Positions 57,318 through 64,000 of a stretch of 64,000 nt of DNA are shown here, piece by piece (positions within the stretch are counted from its first letter, which is position 1; each line of letters opens with the position of its first letter). Location of the stretch: NCBI GenBank assembly GCA_015178975.1, contig WHVD01000007.1, positions 1,054,001-1,118,000 on the forward strand, written 5' to 3'. The notes below the pieces were generated by a model. It saw nothing but the letters and a program-made list of their open reading frames with translations, did no database searches and was not told the origin of the DNA. Made by a program: the position numbers and the translations under genes. This DNA comes from Hysterangium stoloniferum (Eukaryota; Basidiomycota; Agaricomycetes; Hysterangiales; Hysterangiaceae).

Positions 57318-58010
57318 CAGTGACTCAAAAAATGCTTCGCATGTTTCACCCTTCAGACTTATATCCCTGATGCCTCAAAGAATAAAAATGCAAAAATATC
57401 AAGAATATTTGTGAATATGCATTATCATATCTAGATTATGGAGGTATGATGCCATTACATAAGCTCCAAATATGGAAATATTACAAATATTTATATACAA
57501 GAGACTCATGCAAAGGGTTTTTTTGCTGGCAACTTTGATGACTATAATGCTTACAGTCATGTGACCTTGTTGATTGTTTACCTCCAATTGGGTTATATTA
57601 ACAAAATAATGTGATGTCACATGACCATGTTGTACTGGAGTATAAATATATGGTCTTTAGCAACCAGCAATGCTCCAATTCCCAAACTGCACACTTTGTC
57701 TCTTGCCAGCCAGAATCATATCCTCTCATTGCTTGATGTTGGCCATTTAGCTAGCCACATTGCAGCTTTTACTGGTCATAGCATTTTCACAGTCTCTAAG
57801 TTTCACTCTAAGCATTGTTCTCATCTCTCTAAGTCCATTGGTGGTTATCCATCAAAGCTTTCCCCTACCAACATTCACTATGCACAGCACCTCATCAGCT
57901 CTGGGAAGGCTGACACTGCTGTTGATGTGGCCAAAGCTCTTAGGAGTGTCACCAACCAGTTCATCTGCACCCAAACTGTGTACAATAGTCTTAATATGGT
58001 TGGGAATGCC
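57318..58010 (+). mobile_element. Tc1/mariner-like element, left end and transposase N-terminus
   Basis: It begins at a TA with CAGTGACTCAAAAAATGC, a Tc1-type terminal sequence. The frame 57,621-58,055 reads PIPKLHTLSLASQNHILSLL, DVGHLASHIAAFTGHSIFTV and SKFHSKHCSHLSKSIGGYPS, the helix-turn-helix DNA-binding region of Tc1-like transposases. Some arginines expected in the family read as cysteine, histidine or tyrosine, consistent with CpG decay. The catalytic DDE part and the right terminal repeat are absent: at about 58,005 the text jumps to a second left end. A dead fragment. Confidence 0.75.
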
Positions 58011-58128
58011 TCAATAACCCTTCTAATGTTTGGTACTTCAGATTTACATCCCTGATAACTCAGAGAATAAAACTGCAAAAATATCAAAGATATTTGTGAA
58101 TATGCTCTATTATATCAATATATAGTAA
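58010..58128 (+). mobile_element. Second Tc1-like left end
   Basis: About 85 bp of 57,353-57,433 recur at 58,037-58,125 in the same orientation (CATCCCTGAT, GAGAATAAA, GCAAAAATATC, TTTGTGAATATGC). A true Tc1 right end would be inverted, so this is a second element head, cut off by GC-rich DNA at about 58,128. Confidence 0.7.
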
Positions 58129-58295
58129 AGTTGTACGGTGGGTGGTGGGCGTTTTTGGGCGTCGAAGGCGCCCCAATCCGTGAGGGCGCGGAGCGCCCGA
58201 ATTTTTCCTCAATTTGTGAGGGCGCGGAGCGCCCGAACGCTACCCCGATTAGGCCCCCCAGAAATGAGGGCGCGTTAGCGCCCGAATTCTTCAAT
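58129..58295. repeat. GC-rich phased hairpins
   Basis: Three short perfect palindromes with small loops recur: GGGCGCGGAGCGCCC at about 58,183 and 58,219, and GGGCGCGTTAGCGCCC at about 58,267, each preceded by GA and followed by GAA. Stems are conserved while loops differ. A further copy (GGGCACGGAGCGCCC) lies at about 60,917. Confidence 0.8.
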
Positions 58296-58810
58296 TAGTC
58301 AGCGCGGGTGCATTTTTGCACTCGCGGGAGTATTTAATGGCGCCGCGGGAGCTTTTCTGACAGCGCGGGAGCATTTGTGGCGCCGCGGGAGTATTTTGTG
58401 ACGCGAACGGAAGTATTTTCAACGCGCGGAGGTATTTTGTGACGCGCGGAAGTATTTGTCCCACGCGCGGGAGTATTTTGTCACGTGCGCGGAAGTATTA
58501 TGTCACATGCGCGGAGGTATTTTCCGATGCCGTGGGAGCATTTTTGAAACGCGCGGGAGTATTTGTCACATGCGCGGAACCATTTCATACGCCCTAATAA
58601 AAACATTTCCCACGCACCTCCAATAGAATTCTCCGCGCCCTTCATGTCAGCATTTCCCGCGCCGTTCACGTAAGCATTTTCGTACGAATTTCCCACGCCC
58701 TTCACCGGACTATTTCCCGCGCCCCTCAGGGACACATTTCCCACGACGTTTCCGGATGAAGTCCCCGCGCCGTTTTGGGGGAGTATTTCTCGCGCCCCTC
58801 ACGGAAGCAT
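58296..58810. repeat. ~20-bp GC-rich minisatellite
   Basis: Degenerate units of CGCGGGAGTATTTTGTGA (about 14 copies to 58,590), followed by a second series in roughly inverted sense (GCATTTCCCGCGCC, TATTTCCCGCGCC). CpG-rich, in contrast to its neighbours. The minus ORF at 58,744-58,481 is a by-product. Confidence 0.75.
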
Positions 58811-59040
58811 TCGATAAAATACAATAAATGAAAATAGAATGTTTAAAAATAAAATAACATAGAATAAATCGAAATAAAATACAGTAAATGAAAATAAAAT
58901 GCTTCAAAATTAAATAAAATCGGAAAAATCAAAATAAAATACAATAAATCAAAATAAAATATTTAAAAATAGAATAAAATAAATCAAAATAAAATGCAAT
59001 AAATTAAAATACAATAAATATGTCAAAATACAATACAATA
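58811..59040. repeat. AT-rich simple repeat
   Basis: Degenerate AAATAAAAT(A)CAATAAATC units over about 230 bp, with almost no G or C. No gene. Confidence 0.9.
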
Positions 59041-59194
59041 TATAATGTTTCTTCAATGCTTATCAATTCTCAATCAATGTTCCATGAATGCTTAATGAAT
59101 GTTCTCCTCTTCTCAATCAATGCTATATCATATCAATGCTGTGTCAATTGCACATCAATTCCAGTTGAATCAACTCAATTTCTATTCAGAACTG
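59041..59194. repeat. Degenerate CAAT-rich sequence
   Basis: Low-complexity text with repeated TCAAT(G) motifs (TTATCAATTCTCAATCAATG). No supported feature beyond this. Confidence 0.5.
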
Positions 59195-59880
59195 TACAGT
59201 TACTCCATCTGAAACCATTACTCCTTTTGAAACCATTACTCCTTTTGAAACTGTTGCTCCTTTTGTACCCATTGTTCCATTTGTGATATTTCTTTCTGTC
59301 TTTTGTAATATCTTTTGTAATGGTTTCTGTTCTTTAAACAGTTTCCATTCTTACACTTTTGTGACTGTTGTTTTCTTTTGTAACCGTTGTTTTCTTTTGT
59401 GACTGTTTGTTTTCTTTTGTGACCTTTGTTTTCTTTTGTGATCATTGTTTTCTTTTGTCATGGTTGTATTCCTTTGTAACTGTTGTTTTCTTTTGTAACC
59501 TTTGTTTCGTTCCTTTGTAACCAGTATGTTCTTTGTAACCTTTGTTCCGTTCCTTTGTAACTGGGATGTACTTTGTAATGGGTGTTTCCGTTGTAACGGG
59601 TGTTTCCATTGTAACGGGTGTTTCCATTGTAATGGGTGTTTCCTTTGTAATGGGTGTTTCCATTGTAACGGGTGTTTCCATTGTAACGGGTGTTTGCGTT
59701 GTAATAACAGGTGTTTCTGTTGTAATAATGGGTGCCATTCTAAGCTAACTTTCCTTTCTAAGGTGACTTTCCATTTTAATGTGACTTTCCATTCTAAAGT
59801 GACTTTCCATTCTAAAGTGACTTTCCATTCTAAAGTGACTTTCCATTCTAAAGTGACTTCCCATCCTTTAAAGACTTTCT
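59195..59880. repeat. Series of 18-19-bp minisatellites
   Basis: Four adjoining arrays: GAAACCATTACTCCTTTT (59,209-59,270), GTTGTTTTCTTTTGTAACC (about 59,360-59,510), GGGTGTTTCCATTGTAAC (about 59,577-59,735) and CTAAAGTGACTTTCCATT (about 59,755-59,860). Because most units are 18 bp, both strands stay open (for example 59,893-59,351, minus); I do not accept these as genes. Confidence 0.9.
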
Positions 59881-59901
59881 GAACACTTTCCATTCTTCTG
59901 T

Positions 59902-60697
59902 TCTACGAGACTTTACGTTCTACGAGACTTTACGTTCTACGAGACTTTACATTCTACGAGACTTTACGTTCTACGAGACTCTACGTTCTACGAGACTCTA
60001 CGTTCTACGAGACTCTACGTTCTACGAGACTCTACGTTCTACGAGACTCTACGTTCTACGAGACTCTACGTTCTACGAGACTCTACGTTCTACGAGACTC
60101 TACGTTCTACGAGACTCTACGTTCTACGAGACTCTACGTTCTACGAGACTCTACGTTCTACGAGACTCTACGTTCTACGAGACTCTACGTTCTACGAGAC
60201 TCTACGTTCTACGAGACTCTACGTTCTACGAGACTCTACGTTCTACGAGACTCTACGTTCTACGAGACTCTACGTTCTACGAGACTCTACGTTCTACGAG
60301 ACTCTACGTTCTACGAGACTCTACGTTCTACGAGACTCTACGTTCTACGAGACTCTACGTTCTACGAGACTCTACGTTCTACGAGACTCTACGTTCTACG
60401 AGACTCTACGTTCTACGAGACTCTACGTTCTACGAGACTCTACGTTCTACGAGACTCTACGTTCTACGAGACTCTACGTTCTACGAGACTCTACGTTCTA
60501 CGAGACTCTACGTTCTACGAGACTCTACGTTCTACGAGACTCTACGTTCTACGAGACTCTACGTTCTACGAGACTCTACGTTCTACGAGACTCTACGTTC
60601 TACGAGACTCTACGTTCTACGAGACTCTACGTTCTACGAGACTCTACGTTCTACGAGACTCTACGTTCTACGAGACTCTACGTTCTACGAGACTCTT
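59902..60697. repeat. 17-bp satellite, about 46 copies
   Basis: The unit GAGACTCTACGTTCTAC is repeated nearly without change for about 790 bp; only the first four or five units differ (CTTTACG in place of CTCTACG). Each unit keeps two CG sites, so the array has not suffered the CpG decay of its surroundings and is either young or homogenised. Confidence 0.97.
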
Positions 60698-60734
60698 AAT
60701 CTCTGACAATGAGGCTCAGAAATACTTAAGAGTT

Positions 60735-60870
60735 GTCGACGCGGGGGGGTTTGGGGGGCGAAGCCCCCCAACAAGCCGGAGCCCGCAGCGAAGTTGTGGG
60801 GCAGGTCACGAAGTGACCGCCCCGCAGCGTAGCAAGGGTTCCCAGGCTTGTCCAATAAGTGAAAGGAGCA
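60735..60870. repeat. GC-rich hairpin cluster
   Basis: Successive palindromes GGGGGGCGAAGCCCCCC (about 60,753) and GGTCACGAAGTGACC (about 60,806) sit among GCCCGCAGCGAAG and CCCCGCAGCGTAGC text. Loops are GAA-type. This resembles the hairpin-rich DNA at 58,129-58,295 and the GCGAGCGAAGCGAGC piece near 9,113. Confidence 0.75.
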
Positions 60871-61130
60871 TGGTGGGTCCGTGGGCGTTCTTGGGCGCCG
60901 CAGGCCGCATGCATGAGGGCACGGAGCGCCCGAACCCTCTTATTAGTCAGCACGGGAGCATTTTTGGACTCGCGGGAGTATTTCATGCTGCTGCGGGAGC
61001 TTTTGTGCAGTCGCAGGAGTATTTCTTTAGCGCCGTGGGAGTTTTTTGTCACAAACATGGAAGTACTTTCGTGACTGTAACGGTGCGGGAGCTTTTTCAA
61101 CGCCATGGGAGCATTCTCTTTGCCGGCGCG
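60871..61130. repeat. Second copy of the hairpin plus 20-bp minisatellite
   Basis: CCGTGGGCGTTCTTGGGCG.. and GGGCACGGAGCGCCCGAA, then CGGGAGCATTTTTGGAC-type units, repeat the layout of 58,140-58,590 in the same orientation. Several CG sites read CA or TG here, so this copy is more decayed. The two copies bracket 58,590-60,870. Confidence 0.75.
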
Positions 61131-61600
61131 AGAACACAGGAAGCCCATGGCCAAGCCTCAAGGCTGCCACTCTTATCTCCCTTCCCCCTCTCACCCAGCC
61201 GTCTTCTCCTCAAAGTTGCCACCTGCATTTATTTCTCAAGATATTAAGCCTTTGTCAAGGTGTGTTAAGACTCTATTCAATCCCATTTAATGTTGCTTCT
61301 TCTAATTAATATTTATTTATTATCATGTTATCCTGCAGACAGAATCTGCCTCCCTTCTGGCCCTCTCCTCCCCATATTATAGGGGGACCTTCTCTGAGGT
61401 ATCTCTGGGCTTTTGAGGCCATATCAAAGGTGTGGTGAGCTTCTACCTATTTTTGCTGTTTTTACTGAGAAAATTACTGATTAAATAATGTATTTGTAGT
61501 CAAATTGCCCTTTCCCAGCAGTTCTTCTTATTCATAATTTTCCCATACACAGTCTGAAGGCTACTCTATAATTTCAGGTGTGTTTTGTGCTTTCTTATGT
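61131..61600. other. Leader region, no supported gene
   Basis: Mixed text with pyrimidine tracts and TTTCAG/TTTTAG sites. It could include 5' untranslated exons or introns of the downstream Helitron gene, but no coding exon can be supported. Confidence 0.35.
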
Positions 61601-62235
61601 TGTTTTAAATTATTTATGCTTTATTCTTTGCATTTCTGGGCTATTTTAGATTGGATTGTCTGAACTATTTTTCTCTCACACTCTCTACTGCTGTTGTGAG
61701 TGCTCCCTGTGAGTATAGGTGGAGTGTTGAAGGTAAATCATGTCCCTGGGATTAATCTCACCTTTTTTGGCTTAAAGATAATTTATATAGTTGGCATTGA
61801 TTTCCATTCTCTGGCTTTGTGGCTTTGTTATTATTTCTATTCCTTCTGGGAGATATAGGACATCTCCAGGTTAGTATTGATACTCTCTCCTATGTTGTTA
61901 AAAAATATTTATGCATTATTGTTTGCATTTCTGGATGATTTTAGATCCATTTGTCTAATTTGGTTTGCCCTGACACTCTCCACTGTTTTTGTGAGTAGAG
62001 TGGAGTATTGAAGGTAGGTCCTATCCCTGTGTTTAATTTCACCTTTTCTTGCTTAATGATTATTCATATAGTGAACATTGACTCTTATTGGGTGGCTTCT
62101 TTGCTTTGTTGCTGTTTCTATTTCTATTCCCCCTGGATATTAGAAATTCCTCAAGGTTAGTATTGATACCTTCCCTCATTCTGTGAAAAATTATTTATGC
62201 TTTATTTTTCACATTGTTGACTTATTTTAGCTTAA
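61601..62235. repeat. ~290-bp direct repeats upstream of the Helitron ORF
   Basis: Unit starts at about 61,601, 61,893 and 62,182 share AA(A)TATTTATGC.TTATT, TTTGCATTTCTGG and ATTTTAGAT(T/C). The first two units continue through GTGAGT.G, TGGAGT(A/G)TTGAAGGTA, TTAATYTCACCTTTT and CAAGGTTAGTATTGATA; the third is partial. Each contains GTGAGT and TTTTAG, so they may act as repeated introns. Confidence 0.75.
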
Positions 62236-62382
62236 TTCATTTCAACTCACTCACTCATTCCTCTCCCCCTTTCTTTGACAGGTTTCTGTGTCTGCTACTG
62301 CTGTTTGGTTATAGATAAGCCATATAGCTCCCTTGGTGATACTGCATTGGCTTTTGTCTCTTGAGTGGATCTCTCCATTATT

Positions 62383-64000
62383 ATGGATCGAACACCTGAG
62401 TGTGATCGGGAGGAGGAGCGAATGCAGCATAGGGCACAGTTGCAAATGACATCTCCATCTAATCGTCATCGGTGTTTAGTTGTGAATTCTAATATACTAC
62501 TCCCTCCTCGACCACTTGGAGATCTCCCTGTTGGTAGAGGTCAACCTGATAATCCATTTTTGGTTGCTCAGCCAGGTGGCTCTGCTGCAGGTGGCTCTGC
62601 TGCAGGTGGCTCTGCTGCAAGTGGCTCTGCTGCAAGTGGCTCTACTGCAAGTCATTCCACTGCAAGTGACTCTACTGCAAGTCGTTCCACTGCAAGTGGC
62701 TCTACTGCAAGTCATTCCACTGCAAGTCGTTCTACTGCAAGTCGTTCTACTGCAAGTGGCTCTACTGCAAGTCGTTCCACTGCAAGTGGCTCTGCTGCAA
62801 GTGGCTCTGCTGCAGGTGGCTCTGATATAGTTGGCTCTGATGCAATGGCTCTCTTGCATAGGCAGTATGAAGATTTGCCACCATTACAACCTCTTAGGCG
62901 GGGTCGTGGACGAGGAAATCCAGCACCAATCCAGCATGGTCATCCACCTGTGAATGCCATGCCACACCTCCAGGCACAGGTACCCATTTTGCAGTTAGCC
63001 CCACCACAGCATCACCATCCACCTGGAAATCCAGCTGTACAACTACCACCACAACCAATTTTGCAGTGGGCCCCACCACAGCTTCACCAACCACCTGGAA
63101 ATCCAGTTCCACCACCACCACAACAACAACAACAACCAATTTTGCAGTGGGCACCACCACAGCTGCACCATGGTCATCCACCTGTGAATGCCATGCCACA
63201 ACTCCAAGCACAGGTACCTATTTTGCAGTTAGCCCCACCACAGCATCACCATCCACCTGGAAATCCACCTCAACAACAACAGGTACCCATGTTGCAGTTA
63301 GCACCACTACAGCATCACCATGCTCCTGTTTATCCAGCAGCAAATGCACAGCAAGAGCTACAGTTGGCCCTACCCCCAGCTATTCCTCCAGTTATTGTCC
63401 CACTTGCCCCACCCCCAGCTATTGCCCCACCTGCAGTCAATGTGCCACCCCCAGCCATTCCACATCCTGCAGCCATCCCTCCACTTCCACTTCCTGTTGC
63501 ACAATTACCCATTGGATGGCAGCCTGTTGTGGAGGCCAGGTTTCCAAGACATGATGTGGGACATATGAACATACAGTGTTCACACTGTGGAGCTTTACAC
63601 TGGATGGATGAGCGTCTATCAGCTAGCTCTCAGACAACACCAAAGTTTGGCAAGTGTTGCAAGCAAGGAAAGATCATCCTTCCAATACTTGAACCAGTCC
63701 CTCATACCTTAAAGTCTCTTCTTGAGGATAATACAGACAATGCCAAGGAATTTCGCAAAACTATTCGTGCATATAATAATGCATTTGCATTTATATCACT
63801 TGATGTCAAATTGGATGAGTCTGTCTTACAAGGTGGTCGGGGCCCATATGTTTTTAAAATACATGGTGGATTGTATCATGAGCATGGTTCCTTAATCCCA
63901 TACGGGGAAGATGTATCACCCAGTTATCCTCAGCTTTACATTCATGATCCTGCACTGGCACGTGAGGATGCACTGGGGAATGCATTGCAGATAAGGCAGA
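62383..64000 (+). CDS. Helitron replicase/helicase, N-terminal part (runs off the window)
   Basis: The ATG at 62,383 opens 539 codons without a stop to the right edge. Residues 1-65 are basic and non-repetitive. Residues 66-150 are an STAS/SAAS-type 5-residue repeat from a 15-bp minisatellite. Residues 185-385 are Pro/Gln/His-rich with duplicated segments (PPGNP, PILQLAPPQHHHPPGNP). From residue 393, CSHCGALHWMDER ... FGKCCKQGKIILP ... AYNNAFAFISL ... GPYVFKIHGGLYHEHGSLIP ... YPQLYIHDP is the cysteine-containing start and Helitron-like N-terminal domain of rolling-circle transposon Rep-helicases. The HUH nuclease and helicase lie outside the window. The reading looks intact and CpG-poor. Confidence 0.9.
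   Translation, partial: MDRTPECDREEERMQHRAQLQMTSPSNRHRCLVVNSNILLPPRPLGDLPVGRGQPDNPFLVAQPGGSAAGGSAAGGSAASGSAASGSTASHSTASDSTASRSTASGSTASHSTASRSTASRSTASGSTASRSTASGSAASGSAAGGSDIVGSDAMALLHRQYEDLPPLQPLRRGRGRGNPAPIQHGHPPVNAMPHLQAQVPILQLAPPQHHHPPGNPAVQLPPQPILQWAPPQLHQPPGNPVPPPPQQQQQPILQWAPPQLHHGHPPVNAMPQLQAQVPILQLAPPQHHHPPGNPPQQQQVPMLQLAPLQHHHAPVYPAANAQQELQLALPPAIPPVIVPLAPPPAIAPPAVNVPPPAIPHPAAIPPLPLPVAQLPIGWQPVVEARFPRHDVGHMNIQCSHCGALHWMDERLSASSQTTPKFGKCCKQGKIILPILEPVPHTLKSLLEDNTDNAKEFRKTIRAYNNAFAFISLDVKLDESVLQGGRGPYVFKIHGGLYHEHGSLIPYGEDVSPSYPQLYIHDPALAREDALGNALQIRQ
62581..62830 (+). repeat. 15-bp coding minisatellite in the Helitron gene
   Basis: Units of GGCTCTACTGCAAGT (variants CATTCC, CGTTCC, GACTCT) repeat about 16 times in frame, coding GSTAS, HSTAS, RSTAS and GSAAG. 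It lies in the low-complexity N-terminal extension, ahead of the conserved domain. Confidence 0.95.

Noticed and set aside
59351-59893. 180-codon minus ORF rich in K, Q and T, and plus-strand partners
   Set aside because: Made entirely of 18-19-bp tandem units; no non-repeat sequence supports a protein.
59902-60697. CRISPR-like array
   Set aside because: Units abut without spacers and the genome is fungal; it is a simple satellite.
60726-61247. ORFs of 142-144 codons on both strands
   Set aside because: They span GC hairpins and the 20-bp minisatellite and do not continue into conserved sequence.

Overview
The window looks like a repeat-rich stretch of a fungal nuclear genome, most likely a basidiomycete (Agaricomycetes). 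The reasons are spliceosomal introns of 48-60 nt with GT..AG ends, a Ty3/Gypsy relic and a Tc1-like transposase head of the sort common in mushroom-forming fungi, a Helitron replicase/helicase start, and solo LTRs with 5-bp target duplications. This placement is inference; nothing was searched.

Positions 1-51,540 are dominated by a decaying cluster of one repeating unit. It consists of a five-exon gene of unknown function ('family A') facing a second unknown gene ('family B') tail to tail, with shared divergent intergenic DNA between units. I count about a dozen A copies in both orientations. The copy at 13,432-11,456 (minus) reads through all five exons with consistent splice phases to a 566-residue protein. 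The copy at 1,800-3,838 is nearly whole. The others are chimeric, truncated, frameshifted or interrupted. A third repeated sequence, 'family C', occurs at about 4.3-6.1, 41.3-41.7 and 50.7-51.2 kb. Insertions into these copies include four solo LTRs with matching 5-bp duplications (5,733-6,007; 29,450-29,793; 41,965-42,062; 56,200-56,363) and an 864-bp insert carrying a tRNA-like sequence (40,371-41,234).

The block at 19,534-23,340 is a foldback-like structure. It has a 70-bp satellite, G-rich 9-bp arrays and long inverted arms around an AT-rich core. Two single-copy-looking genes sit at 36,018-37,388 (two exons, signal peptide plus about seven membrane segments and a Q/P/G-rich tail) and 37,845-38,432 (195-residue hypothetical protein).

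From 51,541 to the end the window is mainly mobile and tandem-repeat DNA: a broken, CpG-poor Gypsy fossil (minus strand), a CpG-depleted A fragment, two overlapping Tc1-like heads, GC-rich hairpin and 20-bp arrays, 18-bp arrays, about 46 copies of a 17-bp repeat, three ~290-bp leader repeats, and the open 5' part of a Helitron replicase/helicase gene running off the right edge. CpG depletion is strong in some blocks (10.1-10.7, 19.5-23.3, 52-57.6 kb) and weak in most A/B copies, which suggests methylation-driven decay.
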